Shown here: one piece after another, positions 55,601 to 56,149 of the stretch | Layout of the letters: each line of letters starts with the position of its first letter | Numbering within the stretch: the first letter of the stretch is position 1 | From: Macrocystis pyrifera | Taxonomy: Eukaryota > Sar > Phaeophyceae > Laminariales > Laminariaceae | Length of the DNA stretch: 64,000 nt | Direction: 5' to 3' | Assembly (NCBI GenBank): GCA_031763025.1 | Contig: JASSKH010000005.1 | Location: forward strand, 18,008,128 to 18,072,127 | Notes under the pieces: generated by a model | Told to the model about the DNA's origin: nothing | The model's input: the letters and a program-made list of their open reading frames with translations, nothing else | Database searches by the model: none | Program-made: the position numbers and the translations under genes

Positions 55601-56143
55601 GGAGAATCAAGCGTATGGACAAGGCCTTCATTTGCTCGATTTGCTTCACGAACGATGTGGACACTGTCCTCGCTCCGTGCGGCCACATGCTATGTTCTTC
55701 GTGGTGAGAAAACTCGTTTATTTCTTTCTGCTGTTTGTTGTGGGGACCCACCGCCTACAGGATGTTGTTGCTGTCGCTGTTTTTGTTGCCGCTGTGTCTA
55801 CGGTGGTGATTGGCTGTTTGCTGTGTTTGCTGCTGGTTGAGGGTGGCTGCTGAGATTACAGTTTCGATGGCAGGATAGGGGCGGTCAAAGTTATCGTCAA
55901 AAATGTAGCCCGTAGTCACTGGACATGGTCTAAAAAGTCTCGAGTGGAAGAGCACTAGTGAGCTGTGGTCTGACACTCCTCCGTCCCCCCTATCGATCCT
56001 TCCTCTCAACGTTTCTCAGCAAGGGGTCCATGATGAGGCAGCGCAAGTGTCCCTTCTGCCGCGAGACATGGACGGCGACGGCACCTTTCCGGAGGCCTGG
56101 CGCGGAGGACGTGCATGAGTCGGACGATGAGGGACTAGACTGA
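1..56143 (+). CDS. Giant sacsin-like protein with C-terminal RING finger; 5'-partial gene of 46 recognised exons
   Basis: What is seen: family motifs of sacsin repeat proteins occur in the expected order on + strand exons, such as [55 protein letters not shown] and [12 protein letters not shown]-type strings, ending in CSICF...CGHMLC..C...CPFC. Summed exons give about 12.0 kb, roughly 4,000 residues. Known family: human sacsin (about 4,580 aa) is a co-chaperone with Hsp90-type ATPase repeats; plant relatives end in a RING rather than a DnaJ/HEPN tail, as here. Inference: a large chaperone or E3-ligase-like scaffold. The first repeat's ATPase half and the start codon lie left of the window. 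Of the introns, 43 are GT-AG and 2 appear GC-AG; 38 are phase 0. About nine exons need a one-base correction in a homopolymer to keep frame. Exons are listed separately below, each with the content of the intron after it. Confidence 0.93.
1065..1198 (+). CDS. Sacsin-like gene, exon 2
   Basis: Encodes VAAHVSRNS then [19 protein letters not shown] and FFELSSNR, the most conserved sacsin block. The exon ends AAT AG in phase 2 and is followed by GCAAGT, the consensus GC-type donor. Joining to exon 3 restores AGG AGG GAC (RRD). The nearby GT (CAA|GTTGCA) would break the frame. The 1,013 bp intron 1199-2211 is T-rich in its first half; apart from GTCGTTGCGGTTCGTAG-like repetition at 1570-1740 nothing is recognised. 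Confidence 0.92.
2212..2335 (+). CDS. Sacsin-like gene, exon 3
   Basis: Encodes [16 protein letters not shown] and [19 protein letters not shown], exactly the sacsin continuation of LSSNR. Acceptor CCTCCAG|G, donor GAT|GTGAGC, phase 0. Intron 2336-3661 holds degenerate TTTGATAGCTTTGG-like repetition (2345-2640), a short tandem of CAGCTGTGGTAGCCTGG units (2670-2740), one TACCTGGTA motif at 2950 and a T16 run before the next acceptor. Confidence 0.94.
3662..3906 (+). CDS. Sacsin-like gene, exon 4 (frame break at G10)
   Basis: Encodes [18 protein letters not shown], then [16 protein letters not shown] and an acidic DEEEED stretch. The 245 bases are one short of a codon multiple. After the G10 run at 3857-3866 the correct reading is VEYAKRLTK, joining [10 protein letters not shown] of exon 5 in phase 0, so one G appears missing. 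Intron 3907-4233 ends with a C15 tract just before CCGATCCAG. Confidence 0.85.
4234..5076 (+). CDS. Sacsin-like gene, exon 5
   Basis: An 843 base exon (281 codons, no break). It encodes [18 protein letters not shown], a Ser/Ala-rich linker, then [19 protein letters not shown] and the acidic [18 protein letters not shown]. The LPLLPLADG motif is a sacsin hallmark. Donor GAC|GTGAGT. The Ser/Ala and Ala/Asp linkers look like lineage-specific insertions. Intron 5077-5699 holds a CCAT-rich tandem array just before the acceptor. Confidence 0.94.
5468..5640. repeat. (CCAT)n / CCACCCA tetranucleotide array
   Basis: Tandem CATCCATCCATC with CCACCCA variants over about 170 bp. It ends about 60 bp before the exon 6 acceptor, so it is the pyrimidine-rich part of intron 5. 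Confidence 0.95.
5700..6002 (+). CDS. Sacsin-like gene, exon 6
   Basis: Encodes [18 protein letters not shown], a Gly/Asn linker, then [18 protein letters not shown] and [17 protein letters not shown]. The pattern 'tryptophan, leucine-rich helix, PLLP' is the usual sacsin helical module. 303 bases, phase 0 at both ends. Intron 6003-7998 is dominated by a ~70 bp minisatellite, a family D element and long G tracts. Confidence 0.9.
6060..6835. repeat. Degenerate minisatellite, ~70 bp unit with donor-like AAGGTGAGT core
   Basis: About nine to ten imperfect copies of a unit like GTTTTGCGAGGCATGGGG, TTGTTCCAGGCAGTTGACGG, GTATTCACGCCAAGGTGAGT. G tracts of about 16-17 interrupt several units (near 6121, 6284, 6692). 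Lies wholly inside intron 6. Confidence 0.85.
6838..7357 (+). repeat. Family D interspersed repeat, near full-length copy 1
   Basis: Shares its whole length with 42541-43075: GCATGGCCGTAGTCGTATGAC, CAGACATTGCTTGCACCAAGC, GAGACAGCAAT.GGAGTACTATG and a terminal GCCAACCGAC..CAAC block followed by a G tract. No ORF of note. A diverged second start (GTACTCATT..TGACCATTGACC) follows at 7361-7450, again ending in G tracts. Confidence 0.88.
7999..8648 (+). CDS. Sacsin-like gene, exon 7 (frame break at G11)
   Basis: Starts [18 protein letters not shown], then [19 protein letters not shown], both sacsin motifs. After an acidic EEEEE linker and the G11 run at 8431-8441 the frame must move by one (one G too many) to read [35 protein letters not shown] and [15 protein letters not shown]. 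Ends phase 1 with GTT G|GTGAGT. Intron 8649-8993 (345 bp) starts G-rich and holds nothing recognised. Confidence 0.88.
8994..9211 (+). CDS. Sacsin-like gene, exon 8
   Basis: The split codon G|CG gives [18 protein letters not shown]; then [18 protein letters not shown] and [19 protein letters not shown], matching the family 'L..LCAED..F..AL' and 'P.ELYDP.V.EL..LL' patterns. Phase 0 donor GCG|GTGAGG. Intron 9212-9698 (487 bp) has no recognised feature. Confidence 0.93.
9699..10421 (+). CDS. Sacsin-like gene, exon 9
   Basis: 723 bases without a break. Encodes [18 protein letters not shown] and [10 protein letters not shown], the sacsin 'LGL.T.L....VLQSARSIE' block. A long acidic and basic low-complexity insertion follows (Glu/Asp runs, then a charged [12 protein letters not shown] helix), then [18 protein letters not shown] and DDLLPWK. 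The charged insert is probably disordered or coiled. Intron 10422-10651 is 230 bp and ends in a C-rich tract. Confidence 0.94.
10652..11026 (+). CDS. Sacsin-like gene, exon 10 (start uncertain)
   Basis: The 3' part is clear: [49 protein letters not shown], the normal sequel to LPWK in sacsins. The acceptor could be at 10652 after a C-rich tract (frame open from there) or at 10754 after ATGAG; both are phase 0. Intron 11027-11837 holds CTG/TTC repeats and a C13 tract at about 11452. Confidence 0.82.
11080..11176. repeat. CTG/CTT trinucleotide array
   Basis: TGTTGTTGCTGTTGCTGC.. followed by repeating CTGCTGCTTCTGCTG units over about 95 bp in intron 10. The long single-residue translations across it are repeat artefacts. 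Confidence 0.95.
11838..11948 (+). CDS. Sacsin-like gene, exon 11
   Basis: A 37-codon exon: [36 protein letters not shown], matching the sacsin 'IY..L....GS.EF..V' segment. Phase 0. Intron 11949-12953 holds GGTT/TCGGT repetition and a repeat shared in inverted orientation with 41868-41985. Confidence 0.92.
12010..12300. repeat. GGTTGGT / TCGGT low-complexity tract
   Basis: Degenerate repetition of GATTGGTTGGTTGGTT and TCGGTCGGTCG words over about 290 bp in intron 11. Confidence 0.8.
12365..12500 (+). repeat. Family F repeat, inverted partner of 41868-41985
   Basis: Shares CTTCTGGACAAGCCGTG, a GAC/GTCTTC..CCCTTCTCCC stretch, TTTTTGTCGCG and GTTCAGCATTCCCACTG with the reverse complement of 41868-41985. 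No coding capacity seen. Confidence 0.7.
12954..13064 (+). CDS. Sacsin-like gene, exon 12
   Basis: 37 codons: [31 protein letters not shown]. 'W.WVGD.F....RVAF' is a family signature and follows EFQQ directly. Phase 0 donor TCT|GTGAGT. Intron 13065-13708 has a CAG run (13193-13217), a TACCAGGTA motif at 13321 and a C17 tract near 13550. Confidence 0.93.
13709..13862 (+). CDS. Sacsin-like gene, exon 13
   Basis: Encodes [44 protein letters not shown] and ends phase 1 (GTG G|GTGAGC). This is the sacsin 'P.EL..FR.LL..LGV...F...DY..VL' helix pair. Intron 13863-14619 contains two reversed family D pieces and a C tract of about 38. Confidence 0.94.
14155..14545 (-). repeat. Family D repeat, reversed truncated copy plus second fragment
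   Basis: 14155-14400 matches the reverse complement of the family D start (GCTCACCCTTCATGCGACTC, GGTCTACGGTCATACGACTA). A second, shorter copy (14443-14540) follows across a C tract of about 38 (14397-14436). The C tract sits at the element's boundary, as in other copies. Confidence 0.88.
14620..14807 (+). CDS. Sacsin-like gene, exon 14
   Basis: The split codon G|GC gives [16 protein letters not shown]; then [34 protein letters not shown] and [13 protein letters not shown]. 'LP....G.L.P...LVYDDAPWL' is diagnostic for sacsin repeats. Phase 0 exit (GAG|GTCAGT). Intron 14808-15528 holds GTTGCTGCTG repetition at 15195-15295. Confidence 0.95.
15529..15594 (+). CDS. Sacsin-like gene, exon 15 (micro-exon)
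   Basis: 22 codons: [22 protein letters not shown]. 'ALGV.SLR' follows HP.V..E in the family. Acceptor CATCTCAG, donor CAG|GTGAGA, phase 0. Intron 15595-16291 (697 bp) shows nothing recognised apart from a short tandem of CTACGCAACG near 16122. Confidence 0.9.
16292..16477 (+). CDS. Sacsin-like gene, exon 16 (start of degenerate ATPase region)
   Basis: Encodes [19 protein letters not shown], a Gly-rich linker, then [18 protein letters not shown] and VLDEK. This aligns with the helix that in active sacsin/Hsp90 ATPases carries the E..QN.DDA nucleotide-binding residues. Here the segment reads LDVAEEMHA, so the catalytic Glu and Asn are absent. Inference: this repeat no longer hydrolyses ATP, as in the last repeats of plant relatives. 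Intron 16478-20607 is the longest (4.1 kb). Confidence 0.92.
16534..16642 (+). mobile_element. MITE-A copy 1
   Basis: 109 bp bounded by TATTACGGGGGTCCATAG and CTATGGACCCCCGTAATA, near-perfect terminal inverted repeats that end in a possible TA target duplication. No coding capacity. Confidence 0.92.
16645..18200. other. Intron 16, unclassified stretch
   Basis: AT-rich intron sequence with A-rich blocks at 17465-17545 and 17895-17960. Short ORFs occur but none resembles a known family and codon use is not gene-like. Confidence 0.5.
18200..19575 (-). pseudogene. Non-LTR retrotransposon reverse transcriptase remnant
   Basis: Antisense to the host gene. Reading leftwards: the RT block [50 protein letters not shown] (19500-19186). 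Next, in other frames, [20 protein letters not shown] (about 19145-19085) and [24 protein letters not shown] (about 19012-18900). Last, the C-terminal [31 protein letters not shown] (18795-18450). These are the ordered landmarks of algal and animal non-LTR RTs. It is dead: several frameshifts, a 5' truncation, and the catalytic Y/F-A-D-D box reads C-A-D-V. No endonuclease domain is visible. Confidence 0.88.
20608..20820 (+). CDS. Sacsin-like gene, exon 17
   Basis: 71 codons: [54 protein letters not shown]. This matches 'QSLL.P.L...QGPAL...N.A..S...' of sacsin ATPase regions. The Gly-rich G.FG.GF loop that follows in active repeats is replaced by [10 protein letters not shown], again indicating a dead nucleotide site. 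Phase 0. Intron 20821-22489 holds TACCAGGTA (20941), a family E block and a MITE-B copy. Confidence 0.93.
21060..21395. repeat. Family E repeat, copy 1
   Basis: Starts CAGATAGATCAGATAGATC, shares CTTTCAGGGCAGATAGATC and CTGTATGATCT..GTATAACCTGCATGATC with 49015-49215, then decays into GATCTGTCCGTAGACGATCT units. Confidence 0.85.
21884..21964. mobile_element. MITE-B copy 1
   Basis: About 80 bp palindrome: AACTGCAGTCTCTTTAGGTC, AGTTTTGGGGACA then ATCCCCAAAACGGGACAGCAG. The reverse orientation occurs at 45754-45835. Too short to code. Confidence 0.65.
22490..22992 (+). CDS. Sacsin-like gene, exon 18 (polyQ insertion; frame break)
   Basis: Starts [18 protein letters not shown], the 'SG....FDP....L' element of the ATPase half, then a large insertion: polyQ from a CAG run, Ser-rich (TCC/CTC) and Gly tracts. 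It ends [18 protein letters not shown], the 'G.R......RF.DQF' motif. The 503 bases are one short of a codon multiple; the shift lies at one of two G8 runs (22892-22899 or 22911-22918). Phase 0 donor CAG|GTAAGC. Intron 18 holds a large CAG-rich array. Confidence 0.86.
22606..22643 (+). repeat. Coding CAG repeat (polyglutamine)
   Basis: Around eleven near-perfect CAG codons inside exon 18, read as glutamine, followed by a Ser-coding CTC/TCC tract (22668-22700). Confidence 0.93.
23340..23965. repeat. GCAGCAGCGCTTGCTT minisatellite and CAG arrays
   Basis: About 620 bp in intron 18 built from CAGCAGCAG runs and a 16-20 bp unit like GCTTGCTTGCAGCAGC. Long Ala/Ser/Cys/Leu translations in several frames are repeat artefacts. 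Confidence 0.9.
24791..24954 (+). CDS. Sacsin-like gene, exon 19 (frame break at C5G5)
   Basis: After RFPHQ the exon reads [10 protein letters not shown], then must shift by one at CCCCCGGGGG (24812-24821, one base missing) to read [18 protein letters not shown] and [16 protein letters not shown]. 'Q.SPFL.....F.GT.FR.PLR' is the canonical end of the ATPase half. Donor GAG|GTGTTT. Intron 19 (24955-25921) carries a MITE-A copy and two TACC(A/T)GGTA motifs. Confidence 0.86.
25142..25257 (-). mobile_element. MITE-A copy 2, with 7-bp TACCAGG insertion
   Basis: 116 bp, reverse orientation relative to copy 1, with the same terminal inverted repeats. It holds TACCTGGTA at 25201-25209 (TACCAGG in element orientation) where most copies have only TA. 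Copy 4 has the same insertion at the same site. Confidence 0.92.
25922..26068 (+). CDS. Sacsin-like gene, exon 20
   Basis: 49 codons: [37 protein letters not shown]. Pattern 'F......LL.FL..V..I.V' fits the helix after the ATPase half, but the tail [12 protein letters not shown] is unusual. Acceptor TATCAG follows a strong pyrimidine tract. Phase 0 at both ends. Intron 26069-27170 holds C tracts, a reversed family D piece and TACCAGGTA at 26762. Confidence 0.68.
26885..27075 (-). repeat. Family D repeat, reversed truncated copy
   Basis: Matches the reverse complement of family D from the AAGCGGTTCTTAGTGGGATG block to TCATACGACTACGGCCACGC. C tracts flank both ends (26866-26878 and 27066-27073). 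Confidence 0.85.
27171..27446 (+). CDS. Sacsin-like gene, exon 21 (possible double frame break)
   Basis: The start reads [11 protein letters not shown]; the end reads [19 protein letters not shown], the 'EE.W.V' motif of sacsins, both in frame 0. The middle is more family-like in the neighbouring frame ([18 protein letters not shown]), which would need one extra A at A9 (27204-27212) and one missing G at G8 (27353-27360). Total length stays a codon multiple, so the uncorrected frame is also open. Intron 27447-27868 holds GGTGGT and CTG repeats. Confidence 0.7.
27869..28021 (+). CDS. Sacsin-like gene, exon 22
   Basis: 51 codons: [32 protein letters not shown] and [11 protein letters not shown]. 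This parallels 'AR.LAL.......LVPWA.VAA......G..FC.LPL' in the canonical repeat. Phase 0, donor CAG|GTCAGC. Intron 28022-28685 has C tracts and a TC-rich CCCTCCCTCC array at 28480-28620. Confidence 0.88.
28424..28480 (-). repeat. Family D fragment, reversed
   Basis: GGTCTATGGTCATACGACTA then CGGCCATGCATGAGAT, immediately followed by a C tract, matches the start of family D in reverse. Confidence 0.7.
28686..28791 (+). CDS. Sacsin-like gene, exon 23
   Basis: Encodes [35 protein letters not shown]: the 'TGLP.HV.G.F' motif of the first repeat (exon 2) recurs here in a second repeat. The NRRDIW that follows is replaced by RNKAFLV. Ends phase 1 (CAA G|GTGAGG). Intron 28792-30086 holds a tandem LTR-like repeat. 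Confidence 0.94.
29205..29690 (+). repeat. Tandem LTR/TRIM-like repeat
   Basis: Two related blocks (about 29240-29365 and 29555-29690) share AAGGACCCCGCTGTTCCG, a GGGGGGAGAG purine tract, then TGT.., GGGTAGGCGAT.GGTTAA and ACTAAGACC. A purine tract followed by TG resembles the PPT/LTR junction of copia-type elements. No gag or pol remains. Between them, 29394-29420 has a tRNA-like T-arm (GTGAGTTCGAATCTCAC). Confidence 0.45.
30087..30289 (+). CDS. Sacsin-like gene, exon 24
   Basis: Split codon G|GG, then [56 protein letters not shown]. 'WN..LL..V..P.Y..LL......YRFWP' equals the segment after NRRDIW in the first repeat. Phase 0 exit CAG|GTGAGT. Intron 30290-30521 is the shortest (232 bp). Confidence 0.94.
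30522..30740 (+). CDS. Sacsin-like gene, exon 25 (start uncertain)
   Basis: The clear part is [38 protein letters not shown], matching '.Y..L..LPVL.S......'. The acceptor ACACAACAG (30522) after a pyrimidine-rich stretch keeps frame and phase 0; a later start near 30618 is possible. Intron 30741-31795 has a family D fragment, a G tract and a (CCAAC)n array. Confidence 0.78.
30822..30930 (+). repeat. Family D repeat, truncated copy
   Basis: TCATGCATGGCCGTAGTCGT through CAGGCATTGCTTGCACCGAG, then a G tract at about 30936-30948. Confidence 0.82.
31605..31765. repeat. (CCAAC)n pentanucleotide array
   Basis: About 160 bp of CCAAC with CCAGC and CCGAC variants, ending about 30 bp before the exon 26 acceptor. 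Pro/Thr/Gln/Asn translations across it are artefacts. Confidence 0.95.
31796..32298 (+). CDS. Sacsin-like gene, exon 26 (frame break at G16)
   Basis: Starts [18 protein letters not shown], then [18 protein letters not shown], family-typical. A Gly/Ala linker ends in a G16 run (32027-32042); one base must be added to read [17 protein letters not shown] and an acidic [15 protein letters not shown] tail. 503 bases, one short of a codon multiple. Phase 0 exit ATG|GTGAGA. Intron 32299-33056 has G tracts soon after the donor and a family E piece. Confidence 0.88.
32800..33020. repeat. Family E repeat, copy 2 (related to 62930-63185)
   Basis: Shares GGGCGCAAGAGCCGTG, a CAGATAGATCCCACCCGG-like block and AGGATCTAGATCA with 62930-63185, in the same orientation. 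Confidence 0.78.
33057..33299 (+). CDS. Sacsin-like gene, exon 27
   Basis: 81 codons: [69 protein letters not shown] textbook '[11 protein letters not shown]...F....YILG...E..L.P.L...FVHP'. Phase 0. Intron 33300-34503 carries TTGGTGTTG repetition, MITE-A copy 3, a tRNA-like relic and a reversed family D piece. Confidence 0.96.
33658..33767 (-). mobile_element. MITE-A copy 3
   Basis: 110 bp between TATTACGGGGGTCCATAG and CTATGGACCCCCGTAAATA, in the same orientation as copy 2, without the TACCAGG insertion. Confidence 0.92.
34105..34182 (-). pseudogene. tRNA-like relic (possible tRNA-derived element)
   Basis: On the minus strand GGCCATAGCTCAGGTGG is a good A-box, and ATGCC/GGCAT forms a perfect 5-bp anticodon stem around a 7-base loop, ATTCCCG (anticodon would be TCC). 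No T-arm or closing acceptor strand follows, so it is not a functional tRNA as seen. Confidence 0.22.
34376..34465 (-). repeat. Family D fragment, reversed
   Basis: ACGTGCTCTGTCCCGGCTTG, GGGTCTATGGTCATG and ACGACCATGCATGACGATGA, followed at once by a C tract (34461-34478) near the exon 28 acceptor. Confidence 0.78.
34504..34815 (+). CDS. Sacsin-like gene, exon 28
   Basis: 104 codons with no break: [68 protein letters not shown]. 'P..W......V.W........W...FW..L.......W.L.PT..G.L' is the family pattern. Phase 0 donor CAG|GTAACT. Intron 28 is 2.1 kb. Confidence 0.94.
34816..36933. other. Intron 28, 2.1 kb largely without recognised features
   Basis: No convincing ORF from 35050 to 36600. Three CCTGGTAG-like near-copies of the TACCTGGTA motif occur at about 35207, 35645 and 35740. 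35885-36000 (CTCCTCACCGCGTC.., GGTTGGTTAGGGTTATA) resembles 39680-39745. A MITE-C copy lies at 36594-36675. Confidence 0.6.
36594..36675. mobile_element. MITE-C copy 1
   Basis: Inverted ends CCACTCTGTCC..AAATATAGG and TATATTTAGGGACAAGAGTG. The ends are related to those at 43998-44084 and 63391-63478. Confidence 0.6.
36934..37041 (+). CDS. Sacsin-like gene, exon 29
   Basis: 36 codons: [34 protein letters not shown]. Acceptor TTCCGGCAG. No GT donor in phase fits; GAG|GCAAGT is a consensus GC donor and joins exon 30 ([14 protein letters not shown]) in phase 0, giving a continuous charged helix. The family match is weaker than elsewhere. Intron 37042-39872 (2.8 kb) contains no recognised element beyond TACCAGGTA at 38563 and a reversed family D scrap at 39408-39468. 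Confidence 0.72.
37042..39872. other. Intron 29 (GC-AG), 2.8 kb
   Basis: Several short ORFs on both strands (for example 37872-38054) show no family resemblance. T- and C-rich stretches dominate. 39680-39745 (CTCCTCATTGCGTCATC, TTTAGTGTTAGGGTTT) resembles 35885-36000. 39408-39468 is a reversed family D scrap. Confidence 0.55.
39873..40783 (+). CDS. Sacsin-like gene, exon 30 (longest; frame break in linker)
   Basis: Starts [17 protein letters not shown], then a very acidic Asp/Glu linker and a Ser/Ala/Pro-rich linker. After one missing base somewhere between about 40104 and 40290 it reads [49 protein letters not shown], the sacsin 'L...L..LGVPVLD..FFP' block. Ends PADMDALLQ, phase 0. 911 bases, one short of a codon multiple. 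Splicing out 40104-40173 was tested and does not restore frame. Intron 40784-41289 has GGTGGTGG repeats near 40978. Confidence 0.86.
41290..41480 (+). CDS. Sacsin-like gene, exon 31
   Basis: Encodes [52 protein letters not shown]. 'L..LP.FET..G' is the sacsin segment after the LL-Q helix. Ends phase 2 (GAC AG|GTAGGG). Intron 41481-42298 has TGTGCTGTGC repetition (41650-41700, 42045-42140) and the inverted family F partner. Confidence 0.9.
41705..41790 (+). other. tRNA-like A/B-box pair (possible SINE relic)
   Basis: GGTGGCTTGGTAGGTGG (41714-41730) resembles a Pol III A-box, and GTGGGTTCAAGACTCAC (41757-41773) a T-arm/B-box. Acceptor halves do not pair, so this is not an intact tRNA. Confidence 0.2.
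41868..41985 (-). repeat. Family F repeat, inverted partner of 12365-12500
   Basis: AGTGGGAATGCTGAAC, GCGACAAAAAATA and CACGGCTTGTCCAGAAG are reverse complements of words in 12365-12500. Confidence 0.7.
42299..42503 (+). CDS. Sacsin-like gene, exon 32
   Basis: AG|G completes Arg, then [57 protein letters not shown]. 'LLG......DY...FLLP.F..L....R...L..I..NW..L' matches sacsin. The acceptor is GACCAG|G; the nearer CCCCAG would break frame. Phase 0 exit GAG|GTGATT. Intron 42504-43649 starts almost at once with a G18 tract and a full family D copy. Confidence 0.94.
42541..43075 (+). repeat. Family D interspersed repeat, near full-length copy 2
   Basis: Same order and words as 6838-7357, with an A tract of about 20 at 42939-42959. 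It is bounded left by a G tract (42523-42541) and right by G-rich sequence (43053-43070). Sequence between the copies is highly similar, so the family was recently active or converted. Confidence 0.9.
43650..43856 (+). CDS. Sacsin-like gene, exon 33
   Basis: 69 codons: [56 protein letters not shown]. 'F.P...G....P..LFDP....L..LF......FP...F' is strongly conserved. Phase 0. Intron 43857-45118 holds MITE-C, TTGGTTG repetition (44210-44420) and MITE-A copy 4. Confidence 0.96.
43998..44084. mobile_element. MITE-C copy 2
   Basis: 87 bp palindrome with ends TTTACCACCCTGACCCGAAA and TTTCGGGTCAGAGTGGTAAA; the centre is not paired. Confidence 0.82.
44859..44973 (+). mobile_element. MITE-A copy 4, with 7-bp TACCAGG insertion
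   Basis: 115 bp, ends TATTACGGGGGACCAT and TATGGTCCCCCGTCATA. AAAACC is followed by TACCAGG then TATATATTT at 44907-44915; copies 1, 3, 5, 6 and 7 lack the seven bases. Confidence 0.92.
45119..45511 (+). CDS. Sacsin-like gene, exon 34
   Basis: 131 codons, no break: [54 protein letters not shown], a Gly/Asp linker, then [19 protein letters not shown]. 'FL..L..I.FVP' and 'L.W...P' type motifs fit sacsin. Phase 0. Intron 45512-46319 holds a MITE-B copy and GTACCTTGTACCGTG repetition. Confidence 0.94.
45754..45835. mobile_element. MITE-B copy 2
   Basis: GGACTGCAGTCCCGTTTTGG to CCCCAAAACTGACCTATAGA then GACTGCAGTTC: inverted counterpart of 21884-21964. Confidence 0.65.
46040..46318. repeat. Degenerate GTACC..TTGTACCGTGTACC array
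   Basis: About 280 bp of imperfect 15-20 bp units (CACCTTGTACCGTGTACC-like), running right up to the exon 35 acceptor. Confidence 0.75.
46320..46445 (+). CDS. Sacsin-like gene, exon 35
   Basis: [42 protein letters not shown]. 'LGI.SPP.L..VL.HL' is a sacsin signature. The acceptor is GCTAG (46320); a start at 46341 (GAAG|ATT) also keeps frame. Phase 0 donor AAG|GTGAGG. Intron 46446-46994 has CTTGTTCTCG repetition (46490-46735). Confidence 0.88.
46995..47135 (+). CDS. Sacsin-like gene, exon 36
   Basis: 47 codons: [41 protein letters not shown]. 'L..RP.VPVG..L....RLF..L' is family-typical. Phase 0. Intron 47136-47414 is short and T-rich. Confidence 0.95.
47415..47534 (+). CDS. Sacsin-like gene, exon 37
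   Basis: 40 codons: [38 protein letters not shown]. 'ENLSPFL.E.P.....Y..L...LG....P...DY' is a well-conserved sacsin motif. Phase 0. Intron 47535-48012 shows nothing recognised. Confidence 0.96.
48013..48132 (+). CDS. Sacsin-like gene, exon 38
   Basis: 40 codons: [36 protein letters not shown]. 'L..ECGG..LNPNEL.AV.R.L..L' fits. Donor ACT|GTGAGT. Intron 48133-48728 is half filled by a TATGG array. Confidence 0.95.
48146..48475. repeat. (TATGG)n pentanucleotide array
   Basis: About 330 bp of GGTATGGTATGGTACGG with scattered variants, starting 14 bp after the exon 38 donor. His/Thr/Pro/Tyr translations on the minus strand are artefacts. Confidence 0.97.
48729..48896 (+). CDS. Sacsin-like gene, exon 39
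   Basis: 56 codons: [44 protein letters not shown]. 'YVPD..G.L.......N.......R......F.HP.IS...C..L...SLS' recurs here. Phase 0. Intron 48897-50110 carries a family E array and ends in a C tract of about 29. Confidence 0.95.
49015..49550. repeat. Family E repeat, copy 3 (largest)
   Basis: 49040-49215 matches 21116-21290 (CTTTCAGGGCAGATAGATC, GTATAACCTGCATGATC). It continues into about 340 bp of ATCTATCTGTAGAT units. Confidence 0.88.
50111..50515 (+). CDS. Sacsin-like gene, exon 40
   Basis: 135 codons, no break despite several G runs: [66 protein letters not shown]. 'SLSEVV.EEL' joins naturally from PSVSQ. The acceptor GACCAG (50111) sits 33 bp after a C29 tract; an earlier CAACAG at 50024 is in frame too. 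Intron 50516-51058 opens with GGGTTGGGGGTTGGGGG (50548-50600). Confidence 0.93.
51059..51202 (+). CDS. Sacsin-like gene, exon 41
   Basis: 48 codons: [48 protein letters not shown]. 'T.L.A.......... A.A.S...G....P...L' is family-like. Phase 0. Intron 51203-53162 is crowded with MITE-A copies 5 and 6, a TATTACTGTG array, a reversed family D copy and a family E copy. Confidence 0.95.
51352..51458 (+). mobile_element. MITE-A copy 5
   Basis: Ends TATTACGGGGGTCCATAG and CTATGGTCCTCCGTAG (3' end decayed). Followed at once by a TATTACTGTG decamer array (51465-51605). Confidence 0.9.
51465..51605. repeat. TATTACTGTG decamer array
   Basis: About 14 units of GTATTACTGTGTATTACTAT-like sequence starting at the 3' end of MITE-A copy 5. 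Confidence 0.93.
51755..52090 (-). repeat. Family D repeat, reversed truncated copy
   Basis: TGCTGTCTCTGGAAGTGGCC, GGATGCAGCTCACCCTTCAT, ATGGCCACACCACTACGGCC in reverse order to family D, ending in a C tract at 52083-52091. Confidence 0.87.
52130..52505. repeat. Family E repeat, copy 4
   Basis: Begins GATAGATCATCTAAATCC and ends in a clean array of GATGATCTGTA units (52340-52495); reversed relative to copies 1 and 3. Confidence 0.85.
52635..52743 (+). mobile_element. MITE-A copy 6
   Basis: 109 bp, TATTACGGGGGTACATAG to CTATGGATCCCCGTAATA. Confidence 0.92.
53163..53315 (+). CDS. Sacsin-like gene, exon 42
   Basis: 51 codons: [42 protein letters not shown]. 'GE.L...D...L.L.PLR.F..GE' is a conserved late sacsin motif. 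Acceptor GCACTAG. Phase 0. Intron 53316-53939 has three CCTGGTAC-type motifs and TTGAATTTGAACTTG repetition (53690-53800). Confidence 0.94.
53940..54173 (+). CDS. Sacsin-like gene, exon 43
   Basis: 78 codons: [54 protein letters not shown]. 'GE.VAW.......YG.V........L....V...PG.....LS..V' matches plant RING-sacsins. Phase 0. Intron 54174-54680 contains a ~55 bp tandem (GCGTCATGGAGTACAT.., GCAGAGCTCGGAAAG; 54200-54350). Confidence 0.94.
54681..54965 (+). CDS. Sacsin-like gene, exon 44 (frame break at G9)
   Basis: [18 protein letters not shown], a Gly/Glu linker, then after G9 (54846-54854, one base missing) [36 protein letters not shown]. 'QLL.AV..ML..AG..LD.EQ..LL......' is family-typical. 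Ends phase 1 (AAA G|GTGAGA). Intron 54966-55537 has a diverged family D start (54995-55060) and GGTGTTGGTG repeats (55230-55310). Confidence 0.88.
55538..55703 (+). CDS. Sacsin-like gene, exon 45 (coiled coil and first half of RING)
   Basis: G|AT gives Asp, then [18 protein letters not shown], a heptad-like coiled coil, then [27 protein letters not shown]. It supplies CSIC, the third Cys, the GH and the LC of a C3HC4 RING. Ends phase 2 (TCG TG|GTGAGA). Intron 55704-56019 (316 bp) has no recognised feature. Confidence 0.95.
56020..56143 (+). CDS. Sacsin-like gene, exon 46 (end of RING, stop codon)
   Basis: TG|C completes the sixth zinc ligand Cys; then [17 protein letters not shown] supplies the CPFC pair, followed by an acidic tail [12 protein letters not shown] and TGA at 56141-56143. 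All eight RING ligands are present (CxxC, C, H, CxxC, CxxC). Inference: an E2-binding E3-type RING attached to a sacsin scaffold. Confidence 0.96.
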
Positions 56144-56149
56144 CCAGAC

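Noticed and set aside
1-56143. The sacsin-like gene as a pseudogene
   Set aside because: All frame breaks but one (the exon 30 linker) fall at homopolymers, splice sites and phases are intact over 46 exons, and the RING ligands are complete. Not excluded, but less likely than sequence error.
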